Part shown: piece after piece, positions 1 to 8,306 of the stretch | Numbering within the stretch: position 1 is the stretch's first letter | Layout: every line of letters starts with the position of its first letter | Assembly: GCF_002192255.1 (NCBI RefSeq) | Contig: NZ_CP021768.1 | Coordinates: forward strand, 576,001 to 640,000 | Length of the DNA stretch: 64,000 nucleotides | Source of the DNA: Stenotrophomonas sp. WZN-1 | GTDB lineage: Bacteria; Pseudomonadota; Gammaproteobacteria; Xanthomonadales; Xanthomonadaceae | Direction: 5' to 3' | Notes under the pieces: generated by a model | Told to the model about the DNA's origin: nothing | The model's database searches: none | What the model saw: only the letters and a program-made list of their open reading frames with translations | Made by a program: the position numbers and the translations under genes

Positions 1-366
1 CCATGCGCCGCCATGCCCCGCAGCATCAGCGGCATCGGCACGCGCGCTCAGGCGGGCGCCCACGCGCTGGAATGGCGCCAGCAGGTGGTCGGCCAGTCGT
101 GGCCAGAGCAGTGCCACCGCGAACAGTGCCATCAGTGCCAGGGCGACCCAGCGCCCAATCTGGTTGGCCTGCGCCACCCATTGGCTGCCCACCGCAGCCA
201 GGCTGGCGACCACGGTGAAGGTGAGCGCCATGCCCAGCAGCAATGGCAGCGTGCTGCGCAGGAATGGACGGTCGGCACGCGCGAACACGAACGGCAGCAC
301 CGGCAGGATGCAGGGGCTGAGCAGGGTCAGCGCACCCCCCAGGTAGGCAAGCAGCAACAGCAGCAT
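1..366 (-). CDS. DsbD/DipZ-like cytochrome c biogenesis membrane protein (partial)
   Basis: This reading frame runs off the left edge; 122 codons are visible from the ATG at 366. The N terminus is a hydrophobic helix ending in LTLLSPCILPVLPFVFAR, the proline-flanked cysteine signature of the CcdA/DsbD transmembrane domain. In this family that cysteine passes electrons from cytoplasmic thioredoxin across the inner membrane. A second hydrophobic stretch (about residues 43-60, GMALTFTVVASLAAVGS) and a third (about 70-85) follow. The start lies 2 nt after the msrB stop, so the two are surely co-transcribed. That pairing suggests it supplies electrons to an exported methionine sulfoxide reductase. 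The C-terminal part, where DipZ proteins carry a thioredoxin-like domain, lies outside the window. Confidence 0.8.
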   Translation of the reverse strand, partial: MLLLLLAYLGGALTLLSPCILPVLPFVFARADRPFLRSTLPLLLGMALTFTVVASLAAVGSQWVAQANQIGRWVALALMALFAVALLWPRLADHLLAPFQRVGARLSARADAADAAGHGGAW

Positions 367-368
367 GG

Positions 369-941
369 TCAGGCTCCGGACGCAGTGGAAGAACCGACCG
401 GCACCCGCCAGCCGTCGGCAGTGCCTTCAGGGGCACCGGGAACGAACACCATCGCCGCACCGTTCATGCAGTAGCGCAGCCCGGTCGGGCGCGGGCCATC
501 ATTGAACACATGGCCGAGGTGGCCGCCACAGCGGCGGCAGTGCACCTCCACCCGCAGCATCCCGAAGGTGACGTCGCGGTCTTCGCCGATGGCGTTGTGC
601 AGCGGCGCCCAGAAGCTGGGCCAGCCGGTGCCGCTCTCGAACTTGGTGGACGAGGAGAACAGCGGCAGCGCACAGCCGGCGCAGGCGAAGGTGCCCTGCC
701 GGTGTTCCTTGTTGAGCGGGCTGCTCCACGGCCGTTCGGTGGCCTGCTGGCGCAGCACCGCGTACTGCGCCGGCGTCAGGCGCTGGCGCCAGTCGGCATC
801 GCTGCGCATGACCTCGAACTGTCGCGACGGACGCGCTTCGGCGGCGGCCGGGGCGGCGCGGCTGCAGGCCCCCAGGCCGAGCAGTCCGGCAGCGGTGGCA
901 ACACCGCCCAGGCCCAGCAGATGGCGGCGGGAGAGGGACAT
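369..941 (-). CDS. msrB: peptide-methionine (R)-S-oxide reductase, exported
   Basis: 190-residue MsrB, which reduces the R-sulfoxide of methionine in oxidised proteins. The SelR domain (about residues 44-170) has the zinc cysteines as CAGC (87-90) and CRRC (135-138), and the catalytic Cys158 in RYCMN. I chose the ATG at 941 because it gives the N terminus MSLSRRHLLG, a twin-arginine-type signal, followed by LGLGAC, which reads as a lipobox with Cys26. The product is therefore probably periplasmic or lipid-anchored, not cytosolic. It is immediately upstream of a DsbD/DipZ-like electron carrier, which fits an envelope repair system. The gene diverges from a two-component system across 144 bp. 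Confidence 0.93.
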   Translation of the reverse strand: MSLSRRHLLGLGGVATAAGLLGLGACSRAAPAAAEARPSRQFEVMRSDADWRQRLTPAQYAVLRQQATERPWSSPLNKEHRQGTFACAGCALPLFSSSTKFESGTGWPSFWAPLHNAIGEDRDVTFGMLRVEVHCRRCGGHLGHVFNDGPRPTGLRYCMNGAAMVFVPGAPEGTADGWRVPVGSSTASGA

Positions 942-1085
942 GGCAGACTCCGGGAACGGGCGACGGGGCCATGCTGCGCCCGCCCGGGTCAACGAATCCT
1001 CACGCAGGATTCAATTTTTCGTGAGGTATCGGCGGCCATCCCGCGCCACAATGCAGCCAGCCTCCCCACTGGCCCCGAGCTGCCG
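942..1085. promoter_or_regulatory. divergent msrB / response-regulator promoter region with inverted repeat
   Basis: The 144-bp gap between msrB (reverse) and the response regulator (forward) holds an interrupted inverted repeat, CCTCACG at 998-1004 and CGTGAGG at 1020-1026, spaced by 15 nt. Nested at its left edge is a smaller palindrome, AATCCT-N5-AGGATT (996-1012). The stretch between the halves is AT-rich (ttcaattttt), unlike its surroundings. That layout suits an operator shared by both operons, but no regulator is identified from sequence alone. Confidence 0.35.
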
Positions 1086-1805
1086 ATGTCCACCAAACGC
1101 GTGCTGATCGTTGAAGACGATGCCCACATCGCCGACCTGCTGCGCATGCATCTGGGCGACGAGGGTTACGACGTCGCCCATGCCGCCAGCGGCGATGCCG
1201 GCCTGCGCCTGCTCGAGCAGGACGGCCCGTGGGATGCGCTGGTGCTGGACGTGATGCTGCCCGGCGTGGATGGCCTGCAGGTGTGCCAGCGTGCACGCGC
1301 GATGGCACGGTACGTGCCGATCATCATCATCAGCGCGCGTGGCAGCGAAACCCAGCGCATCGTTGGCCTGGAACTGGGCGCGGACGACTACCTGGCAAAG
1401 CCCTTTTCGATGCCGGAACTGGTGGCACGGGTGCGTGCGCTGCTGCGCCGCGCCGAGGCGATGGCGCAGAGCGCACGCATCGATGCCGGCGCGATCGAGC
1501 TGGGTGGGCTGCAGCTCGATCCGGTCGCGCGCACCGCCTCGGTGGATGGCAGCGCGCTGGAGCTGACCCCGCGCGAGTTCGATCTGCTGTTGTTCTTCGC
1601 CCGTCATCCGGACCAGGTGTTCGCGCGCATGGAACTGCTCAACCAGGTCTGGGGCTACCAGCACGATGGCTACGAGCATACGGTCAACACCCACATCAAC
1701 CGCCTGCGCAGCAAGATCGAACCTGACCCGGCCAACCCACGGCGGTTGCTGACGGTGTGGGGCCGCGGCTACAAGCTGGTCGACCCGGCCGGGGCGGCGG
1801 CATGA
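1086..1805 (+). CDS. OmpR/PhoB-family response regulator
   Basis: 239-residue DNA-binding response regulator. The receiver domain (about 1-120) shows the acidic pair EDD near residue 9, phosphoacceptor Asp55 in LVLDVMLPG, and the conserved lysine in LAKPFS. A winged-helix effector domain (about 130-235) ends in TVWGRGYKL. I chose the ATG at 1086 because it gives MSTKRVLIVEDD, the normal start of the family; the frame stays open upstream but is not receiver-like there. The stop overlaps the start of the downstream histidine kinase by 4 nt (ATGA). It is transcribed divergently from msrB-dipZ, so control of that operon is a reasonable guess. Confidence 0.9.
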   Translation: MSTKRVLIVEDDAHIADLLRMHLGDEGYDVAHAASGDAGLRLLEQDGPWDALVLDVMLPGVDGLQVCQRARAMARYVPIIIISARGSETQRIVGLELGADDYLAKPFSMPELVARVRALLRRAEAMAQSARIDAGAIELGGLQLDPVARTASVDGSALELTPREFDLLLFFARHPDQVFARMELLNQVWGYQHDGYEHTVNTHINRLRSKIEPDPANPRRLLTVWGRGYKLVDPAGAAA

Positions 1806-3271
1806 TCAAGCCCAACCTGTGGCAGAAGCTGGCGGCGGTGATCGCCGCGCTGATGCTGATGTGCTGCATGGCGCTGCTGGCACTGCAGATGCGTGCCAAC
1901 ACCCGCCACGAGCAGGAGGTGGTGCAGCGGCTGTCGCTGGGCCTGGCCGAGCACATCGCCCAGCGCAGCGAACTGATGGACACCAGCGGCATGCGCGATG
2001 CCGCGGTGCGCGCGCTGTTCGGCCAGCTGATGGCGGTCAATCCCAGCGTCGAGGTCTACCTGCTGGACGACCAGGGCCGCATTCTCGGCCACGATGCGCC
2101 CAGTGGCCATCTGGTGCGCAACAAGGTGGACGTAGCACCGCTGCGCCGGCTGATGTCGGGTGCGCCACTGCCGATCCTCGGCGATGACCCGCGCAGCGCG
2201 GACGGCCGCAAGGTGTTCAGCGCTGCACCGTTGATCGTGCAGGGCCGCCAGGCCGGCTACGTGTACGTGGTGCTGGTCGGCGAACACCGGCAGATGCTCG
2301 CCGACGACCTCGCGGCCGGCAGCCAGTGGAACACCACGTGGTGGTCGGTGATGCTGGTCGGAAGCCTCGGCCTGCTGGCCGGGCTGGTGGCGTTCTACTG
2401 GGTGACGCGCCCGCTGCGGCGGCTGACCCGGCGCATCCAGGCGTTCGACATCGACGCGCCGACCCCACTGCCGCCGCCAGAGCCACTGCGGCCCGGTGAG
2501 CGCGATGAACTGGTGATCCTGGAACACGCGCACGCGCAGATGGCGCAGCGGCTGGGTGAGCAATGGCAGCAGTTGCGTCAGCAGGACCTGCAGCGGCGCG
2601 AACTGGTGGCCAACATCTCGCATGACCTGCGCACGCCGTTGTCGTCGCTGCACGGCTACCTGGAAACGCTGGCGCTGAAGGACGCCACGCTGTCGCCGGA
2701 CGAGCGCCGCCGCTACCTCGGCATTGCGCTGGCGCAGAGCGCCAAGGTCGGTCGCCTGGCACGCGCGCTGTTCGAGCTGGCGCGGCTGGAACATGGCGAA
2801 GTGCGCCTGGAGTGGGAAGTGTTCGCGCTGCCGGAACTGCTGCAGGACGTACTGCAGAAGTTCGAGCTGGCCGCGCAGGCGCGTGGCCAACAGCTGCACG
2901 CGGCGTTTCCGCCCGGCCTGCCGCTGGTCCGCGCCGACCTGGGCCTGGTCGAGCGGGTGCTGACCAACCTGCTCGACAACGCGCTGCGGCATGCGCCCGA
3001 CGGTGGCCAGATCGAGGTGCGCCTGCGTGCCACGCCCGACAGCGTGGAGGTCAGCGTGGCCGATGATGGCCCCGGGGTGGCGCCAGCGCTGCGAAACCAG
3101 TTGTTCCAGGCGCCGGCCGCGCTGGGCGCGCGGCGCGGCGAGAACGGCGGATTGGGCCTGTTGATCGTGCAGCGCATCGTGCAGTTGCATGGCCGCCGTA
3201 TCGAACTGCGCGACAGCGAACGAGGTGCGCTGTTCGTGTTTGCCCTGCCGCGCGCGGAACCGGCGGTCTAG
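1802..3271 (+). CDS. sensor histidine kinase
   Basis: 489-residue membrane sensor kinase. A transmembrane helix near residues 8-28 and a second near 180-205 enclose a periplasmic sensor region of about 150 residues. Then come a HAMP segment, the phosphoacceptor box NISHDLRTPLSSL with His274, and an HATPase domain with N box LLDNALRHA, G1 box DDGPGVAP and G2 box GGLGLLIV. The start overlaps the response-regulator stop by ATGA, so the two proteins form a cognate pair. The 3' end overlaps the converging downstream kinase by 3 nt. The signal sensed is unknown; the divergent msrB-dipZ operon points to envelope redox stress, which is inference. Confidence 0.9.
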   Translation: MIKPNLWQKLAAVIAALMLMCCMALLALQMRANTRHEQEVVQRLSLGLAEHIAQRSELMDTSGMRDAAVRALFGQLMAVNPSVEVYLLDDQGRILGHDAPSGHLVRNKVDVAPLRRLMSGAPLPILGDDPRSADGRKVFSAAPLIVQGRQAGYVYVVLVGEHRQMLADDLAAGSQWNTTWWSVMLVGSLGLLAGLVAFYWVTRPLRRLTRRIQAFDIDAPTPLPPPEPLRPGERDELVILEHAHAQMAQRLGEQWQQLRQQDLQRRELVANISHDLRTPLSSLHGYLETLALKDATLSPDERRRYLGIALAQSAKVGRLARALFELARLEHGEVRLEWEVFALPELLQDVLQKFELAAQARGQQLHAAFPPGLPLVRADLGLVERVLTNLLDNALRHAPDGGQIEVRLRATPDSVEVSVADDGPGVAPALRNQLFQAPAALGARRGENGGLGLLIVQRIVQLHGRRIELRDSERGALFVFALPRAEPAV

Positions 3272-4614
3272 CAGGCCGACTCGCCCTCCACGACACCGCC
3301 GGTTTCCAGCGGCAGGTGCAGGCGGATGCAGGCGCCGCCCAACTCCGAATCGGTCACCTCGACGTGGCCGCCATGCTTGTCGGCGACCACCTGCACCAGC
3401 GCCAGGCCAAGGCCGAAACCGGGGCTGCCCGGGTCCAGCCGCACATAGGGCTGCAGCACCTGGCCGCGAAGTTCCGGTGCGATGCCGGGGCCGTCGTCCT
3501 CCACCTGCACGCACAGCCAGCCGTCATTGACCGTGCTGGCAATGCGGACCTGCCGACGCGCGTAACGCAGCGCATTGCCGAGCAGGTTGCGCAGCGCCAG
3601 TTCCAGCATGTGCCGGTTGACGTTGACCAGGCCCGCTGGTGACAGCGCCTGCTGTACTGGCATCGGCAACGGTGCGAACTGGGCCACCACGCCGCGCACC
3701 AGCGCCGCCAGCTGCAGGCGCTGGCGGGTCAGCTGGTGGCAGCGGCCCAGTGCGGCATATTCGACGCCGGCATCGGTCAGGTGCTGCAGCCGATCCACAT
3801 CGGTGCGCAGCCCGCCCAGCGCATCGCGCTGCACATCGTCGAGTGCGGTGTCTTCCAGGTCGGCCAGGCCGAAACGCATCCGTGCCAACGGCGTGCGGAC
3901 TTCGTGTGCCACCGCCTGGGCCAGCACGCGCTGGCTTTCCAGCAGCTGCTGCAGCTGCTCGGCCATGTGGTTGAAGGCGTTGGCCAACGGCCGCACCAGC
4001 GCGGTACCGGCGCGCGGCGCGCGGGTATCCAGCTGGCCGTCGCGCATCTGCCGCGCGGCCTGGGCCAATTGCGAGACGTCGCGCCACAGCCGGTAGACCA
4101 TCACGTACATCGGCAGTGCCACCGCCACCATCAGGATCAGCAGCAGGATTGCCACACCGGATACTTCGCTGTCCTGCCAACCCTCATCCGGCAACGCTTC
4201 GTCCAGCGGACCCAGCATCACCGCATAGTCGCTGTCGCCGATCCGCTGCAGGCTGCGCATGTGCTCCAGGTCGATCTGCACACGGCCATTGTTGAACGGC
4301 GGGCGCTGGCTGGCCGGCAGCTCCTTCACCGCCTCGGCCAGCGGTACCATGCGCAGCGCGTAGGCGAAATCGGCGTCGAGTTCGCGTGCCAGCACGGGCC
4401 ACTGCTCGCGCGGCGTTTCGGCGAAGCGATGCTGCAGCAGCGCATGTGTGCCGCGCATCTCGGCCTGCAGCCCGGCTTCGGTGCGGTCTTCCAGCAGCGC
4501 GTCCCAGGCCCACAGGCCCAGCACGATCAACAACAGGTGGGCGACCAGGAAACCGATGCCGTAGCGCAGGAAGTGGAAGGCATGGCCGCGCATCGCCGAA
4601 GGCGTGCGCTTCAT
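3268..4614 (-). CDS. sensor histidine kinase, RstB-like
   Basis: About 448 residues. A helix near 15-38, a periplasmic part of about 115 residues and a second helix near 153-176 are followed by HAMP, the box AQAVAHEVRTPLARM with the phosphoacceptor His, and an HATPase domain (NLLGNALRYA, EDDGPGIAP, GFGLGLAL). Two starts are possible, 4620 (MGMKR) and 4614 (MKRTPS). I prefer 4614, whose ATG overlaps the stop of the upstream regulator as ATGA. The AHEVRTPLARMRF box and the pairing with an RstA-like regulator suggest an RstB-type kinase. Its stop overlaps that of the facing kinase gene. Confidence 0.87.
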   Translation of the reverse strand: MKRTPSAMRGHAFHFLRYGIGFLVAHLLLIVLGLWAWDALLEDRTEAGLQAEMRGTHALLQHRFAETPREQWPVLARELDADFAYALRMVPLAEAVKELPASQRPPFNNGRVQIDLEHMRSLQRIGDSDYAVMLGPLDEALPDEGWQDSEVSGVAILLLILMVAVALPMYVMVYRLWRDVSQLAQAARQMRDGQLDTRAPRAGTALVRPLANAFNHMAEQLQQLLESQRVLAQAVAHEVRTPLARMRFGLADLEDTALDDVQRDALGGLRTDVDRLQHLTDAGVEYAALGRCHQLTRQRLQLAALVRGVVAQFAPLPMPVQQALSPAGLVNVNRHMLELALRNLLGNALRYARRQVRIASTVNDGWLCVQVEDDGPGIAPELRGQVLQPYVRLDPGSPGFGLGLALVQVVADKHGGHVEVTDSELGGACIRLHLPLETGGVVEGESAC

Positions 4615-5300
4615 CCCCATGCCGAGCGGCTGAACAGGTAGCCGCGGCCGCGGACGGTCTTGATCCGTTCCGGCTGCTCGGGGTTGTCGCCCAGCTTGCG
4701 GCGCAGGCGCGAGATGCGGGCATCGATCGAACGGTCCAGGCCGTCGAAGGCGATGCCACGCAGGCCGCGCAGCAGCGCGTCGCGGTCCAGGATCTGGCCG
4801 GCGTTGCTGGCCAGCAGGAACAGCAGGTCGAACTCGGCCGTGGTCAGCTCCAGCAGGCCGCCCTGCAGGTGCACGTTGCGGGTGGACGGGTCGATGTTCA
4901 GCTCGCCGAAGCGCAGGCTGCCGTCACGCGGCTCGACGCGGCGGTGGCGGCGCAGATGGGCCCGCAGCCGCGCCAGCAGCACCCGCGGTTCGATCGGTTT
5001 GCCGATGTAGTCATCGGCCCCCAGCTCCAGGCCCAGCACCTGGTCGATGTTGTCGGTACGGGCGGTCAGCACGCAGATGATGCCGTCATAATGGGGCCGG
5101 ATCTGCCGACACACTTCGAAACCATCCTGGTCGGGCAGGCCGACATCGAGCAGCACCAGGGCCGGCTTTTCGGCCAGGATCCGGGCCACTGCGCGCTCGC
5201 CGCTGCGCTCGTGGGCCACCTGGTAGCCATGCCGTTGCAGGTAGTCGCTGACCATCGTTCCCAGGCGGGCATCGTCTTCGACCAGTACGATATCCAGCAT
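4611..5300 (-). CDS. rstA: response regulator, RstA-like
   Basis: 229-residue OmpR-family regulator starting MLDIVLVEDDARLG. The receiver has Asp52 in LVLLDVGLPDQDGF and a lysine in YIGKPIEP; the C-terminal winged helix ends in VRGRGYLF. Receiver details such as GLELGADDYIGKPIEPRVLL resemble E. coli RstA more closely than PhoB or OmpR. The frame is open 40 codons upstream, but the residues before Met 5300 do not look like protein of this family. It precedes and overlaps its kinase. A GTTAC direct repeat upstream (5473-5487) is a candidate autoregulatory site. Confidence 0.87.
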   Translation of the reverse strand: MLDIVLVEDDARLGTMVSDYLQRHGYQVAHERSGERAVARILAEKPALVLLDVGLPDQDGFEVCRQIRPHYDGIICVLTARTDNIDQVLGLELGADDYIGKPIEPRVLLARLRAHLRRHRRVEPRDGSLRFGELNIDPSTRNVHLQGGLLELTTAEFDLLFLLASNAGQILDRDALLRGLRGIAFDGLDRSIDARISRLRRKLGDNPEQPERIKTVRGRGYLFSRSAWG

Positions 5301-5649
5301 TTCCAAGGCCTCCGTCGGCGCAAACGTACCGCCACGGTACGAGCGCGGCGATGCTATCCCAGCCTTCGGGCCGCCCGGGTTCCGGGAGCGGGCGCCATTC
5401 AGCCGGGGTTGCTGGCGCACGGGCCGGGTCTCAGTCCCGGCAACAACTTGGCGTCCAGCATAGCCTGTTGCTGTTACAAAACGTTACCTTCGTGATACGG
5501 CTGGTGACGATCGCTGACAGCAAAGCGACTGACGCCGCGCAGCCCGGGGCCGAGCATGGAGTCTCCTCCGCTCCGCGTGCCGTCCCCATGTCGCCCGCCG
5601 CCCCCTGCCTGCCGAACCCGTCCCGCCGCTGCCAGTGCGGAGGCTTGCG
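5301..5649. promoter_or_regulatory. divergent rstA-like / asparagine-synthetase-like intergenic region
   Basis: 349 bp without a gene. The notable content is a direct repeat, GTTAC at 5473-5477 and again at 5483-5487, separated by exactly one helical turn, with a weaker TGATAC starting at 5493. OmpR-family regulators bind tandem half-sites at 10-bp spacing, and GTTACA is part of the known E. coli RstA box. A purine-rich ribosome-binding site (CGGAGG, 5637-5642) precedes the ATG at 5650. I see no terminator or RNA gene. Confidence 0.4.
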
Positions 5650-7551
5650 ATGAGCGGCGTGGTCGGGGCCTGGCTGCCGCCCGCCGAAGACGAGCAGCTG
5701 TTGCAGCAGCTGGCCCCGATGCTGCGCGCCCTGCAGCAGCGTGGGCGTGGCCGCATCGGCTACTGGACCGACGCCGAGGCCGGCCTCGCGCTGGGCCATT
5801 GCCGGGCGCCGACCGATACGCCGTTGCAGCCGCTGAGCTCGGACTGCGGTCGCTACGTGCTGTGCCTGGACGGCCGCCTGTACAACCGCGCTGACCTGCA
5901 GGCGCAGTTGCGCGATCTGCCCCGCAGCTGCAGCGATGCGCGGCTGCTGCTGCAGGCGATCGTCGAATGGGGGGTGCAGCGGGCGTTGTCGCGCATCGAG
6001 GGTGCCTTCGGTTTCAGCGTCTGGGACCGGGAGTCGCGCGTGCTGTGGCTGGCCCGTGATCCGGTCGGCGAGCGACCGCTGTATTACGGCTGGTACCAGG
6101 GCCAGTTCCTGTTCGCCTCCGAGTTGAAGGCGCTGCAGGCCTTCGCCGGCTTCGCGCCGAGCATCGACCAGGATGCCCTGAGCCTGCTGCTGCGCCATGA
6201 CTATGTGCCGGCGCCTCACACCATCTACCGCGGCATCCACAAGCTGGTGGCGGGCGCGATGCTGCGCATCGATCTCAGCGACCATGCCGCCGGTTACTCC
6301 AGCCAGGCAACGCAGGGAGGCGCGCGCTACTGGTGCGCACGCGATGCGATGCAGAGCGCACTGCAGGAACCGCTGCAGCCGGCGCCGAGCCTGGAGCAGG
6401 CCACCGACCAGCTCGAATCTGTGCTGCAGAAGGCGATCGCTTCACGCATGCACTCGCCGCTGGCGTGCGGCGCGTTCCTGTCCGGCGGCACCGACTCCTC
6501 GCTGGTGACGGCGATGATGCAGGCACAATCGACCCTGCCGATCGAAGCGTGGACGGTCGGCTTCGACGATCCGGGGCATGACGAGAGCGACTGGGCTTCG
6601 CAGGTCGCGCGCCACCTGGGTGTGCAGCACCACCTGCACCGGATGGACGCGCGCCAGGGCCTGGACCTGCTGCAGCGCCTGCCGCAGGTCTGGTGCGAGC
6701 CCTTCGCCGACGCTTCGCAGCTGCCGACGTTGCTGGCCAGTGAACTGCTGGGGGCGCGCAAGCCGGTGGCGCTGACCGGTGACGGTGGCGATGAACTGTT
6801 CTTCGGCCACCCCAGCTATGGCCGCGCGCTGCGCAATGCACGCCTGTGCGGTGGCCTGCCGGACTGGGTACGCGACCTGGCGCGGCGCAGCGGCAACCGC
6901 ATGAACGTCGAGCGCGGCCGCCTCGGTGGCTGGCGCGCACTGGTGGCCGAGGTGGCTGCCAACGATGTGGAAGGCCACTACCTGCAGCGCGTGACCCGCT
7001 GGCGGCAGCCGGCGCAGGTGGTGCTGGGCGCGCGCGAACCGGTGACGATCTTCCAGCAGCAGGACACGGCGCTGCCGGCCGAGGCGCGCATCCAGCTGTT
7101 GGATTTCCGCATGGACCTGGCTGAGGGCATCCTGGCCAAGGTTGATCGCGCGGGCATGGCGGCGGGCGTTGAAACCCGTGCGCCGCTGCTGGACATGGAG
7201 GTGGTTCGCCTGGCCTGGCGGCTGCCGCAGCACCTGAAGTACCACGATGGCGAGCACAAGCTGATTCTGAAGCACCTGCTGGCGCGCTACCTGCCGGAAC
7301 CGCTGGTGTATCGCCCCAAGCGCGGTTTCGGTCCGCCGATGGCGCGTTGGCTGGCGGGCCCGCTGCGCGACTGGGCGGAGGCATTGCTGGATCCGCAGCT
7401 GCTGCGCAACCAGGGCTGCTTCGATGTGGCGCGCGTGCGCGGCATCTGGGAGGCGTTCCTGCGAGGCGAGCGCAAGTGGCACACGCACCTGTGGAACGTG
7501 CTGATGTTCCAGGCGTGGCACCAGCATTGGCACGGTGGTCGCGGGCGCTGA
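5650..7551 (+). CDS. asparagine synthetase B homologue lacking the glutaminase nucleophile
   Basis: 633 residues with class II amidotransferase plus synthetase architecture. The N-terminal domain (1-200) should begin MCG, because Cys2 becomes the N-terminal nucleophile; here it reads MSGVVGAW, a serine. The glutamine-binding NGE triad is also changed (LCLDGRLYN), although SDARLLL and LGHCR are kept. The synthetase domain (about 230-630) looks intact: pyrophosphatase loop LSGGTDSSLV, GDGGDELFFGH, and KVDRAGMAAGVETRAPLLD. I chose the ATG at 5650 because CGGAGG sits 7 nt upstream; the alternative GTG at 5635 would also lack Cys2. It may be an ammonia-dependent asparagine synthetase or amidate another substrate. 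Confidence 0.85.
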   Translation: MSGVVGAWLPPAEDEQLLQQLAPMLRALQQRGRGRIGYWTDAEAGLALGHCRAPTDTPLQPLSSDCGRYVLCLDGRLYNRADLQAQLRDLPRSCSDARLLLQAIVEWGVQRALSRIEGAFGFSVWDRESRVLWLARDPVGERPLYYGWYQGQFLFASELKALQAFAGFAPSIDQDALSLLLRHDYVPAPHTIYRGIHKLVAGAMLRIDLSDHAAGYSSQATQGGARYWCARDAMQSALQEPLQPAPSLEQATDQLESVLQKAIASRMHSPLACGAFLSGGTDSSLVTAMMQAQSTLPIEAWTVGFDDPGHDESDWASQVARHLGVQHHLHRMDARQGLDLLQRLPQVWCEPFADASQLPTLLASELLGARKPVALTGDGGDELFFGHPSYGRALRNARLCGGLPDWVRDLARRSGNRMNVERGRLGGWRALVAEVAANDVEGHYLQRVTRWRQPAQVVLGAREPVTIFQQQDTALPAEARIQLLDFRMDLAEGILAKVDRAGMAAGVETRAPLLDMEVVRLAWRLPQHLKYHDGEHKLILKHLLARYLPEPLVYRPKRGFGPPMARWLAGPLRDWAEALLDPQLLRNQGCFDVARVRGIWEAFLRGERKWHTHLWNVLMFQAWHQHWHGGRGR

Positions 7552-7807
7552 TGTTCCTTCGCGGTGTGTTCTGCAAGGCGCAGGGCGGAGGCCCTTGCGT
7601 ACGAATGTCCTCCGGCGCCGGCCGTTGGCCGTCACCTCCCCCTTTACTTCGTACGCAAGGGCCTCCGCCCTGCGTACGGAGTTCGTCGGCGCCTCATTGA
7701 GAGGCTGCCGCGCGCTGCGCTCCACTCACCGCAAGCCCACCCCGGCGAGGCCCTTCAGCTCGCGGCGAATCTGGACGAAGACGCGCTTCGCAATCCGAAC
7801 GACAGGC
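7552..7807. repeat. intergenic region with 27-nt perfect inverted repeat
   Basis: The arms 7579-7605 and 7648-7674 are perfect reverse complements over 27 nt, separated by 42 nt. Each arm also contains a near-palindrome of its own (gtacgcaagggc against gccctgcgtac, one bulged base), so the whole looks like two inverted REP-like hairpins. It lies just after the asparagine-synthetase-like gene and could end transcription or be a REP dimer. The rest of the stretch, to 7807, shows nothing I recognise. Confidence 0.6.
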
Positions 7808-7844
7808 AAAAAAAGACCCGGCAGAGGGAGGGATCTGCCGGGTC
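7808..7844 (-). terminator. rho-independent terminator of the phasin gene
   Basis: Read on the reverse strand, GACCCGGCAG (7835-7844 arm) pairs with CTGCCGGGTC (7815-7824 arm) and is followed by seven T residues (7808-7814). A second hairpin, ATTGCGTGGG/CCCACGCAAT (7848-7857 with 7866-7875), sits between it and the phasin stop. Confidence 0.85.
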
Positions 7845-7890
7845 CGGATTGCGTGGGGGGAGGGACCCACGCAATGAGCGTTGCGTCGCG

Positions 7891-8238
7891 TCAGTGGTTG
7901 TTCGCGTCCGCCGTCGATTCGTTGTAGCCCTGCACCAGTTCGGACCAGGCCTTGCTGGCCTGCAGGCCGAGACCGACCACGTCCTGTTGGGCCTGGCCCA
8001 GCCGCTGCAGGTTGTCCTGCCACAGCTGCGCGCCCTTGGAGAGTGTCCCGGCCGCATCCTCGCCGCGGGCCAGTTCACCGAGCCAGCCACCGGTCGCGGT
8101 CAGGTTGCGCTCCATCACCTTCAGCTGCACGCCGAACATGCTTTCCGCGTTCTCCAACGCCAACCGGTTCGCACGCGTTGCCGCGGCGGCGAGCTGGCGG
8201 GTGGCATCACTGAAGCGATCGCTGAAGGCGGCGGCCAT
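7891..8238 (-). CDS. phasin family protein
   Basis: 115-residue, largely helical protein with the amphipathic pattern of phasins (for example NRLALENAESMFGVQLKVMERN and LWQDNLQRLGQAQQDVVG). Phasins coat polyhydroxyalkanoate granules or act as small helical chaperones. There is no polyhydroxyalkanoate synthase nearby. The gene stands alone, with a strong terminator downstream and another hairpin terminator upstream at 8307-8327, so it is monocistronic. Family assignment is by sequence pattern; the cellular target is not known from context. Confidence 0.7.
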   Translation of the reverse strand: MAAAFSDRFSDATRQLAAAATRANRLALENAESMFGVQLKVMERNLTATGGWLGELARGEDAAGTLSKGAQLWQDNLQRLGQAQQDVVGLGLQASKAWSELVQGYNESTADANNH

Positions 8239-8306
8239 GGGGCATCAGGGAGTGACTTGATGCAGTGCAGCATACGCCCTTGATGCGGCAATGCAACAAA
8301 AATAAC

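Noticed and set aside
1769..3514. Long reverse-strand frame opposite the first histidine kinase
   Set aside because: Its composition is arginine/histidine/glutamine-rich antisense of a coding gene, with no motif; the forward frame has complete kinase boxes.
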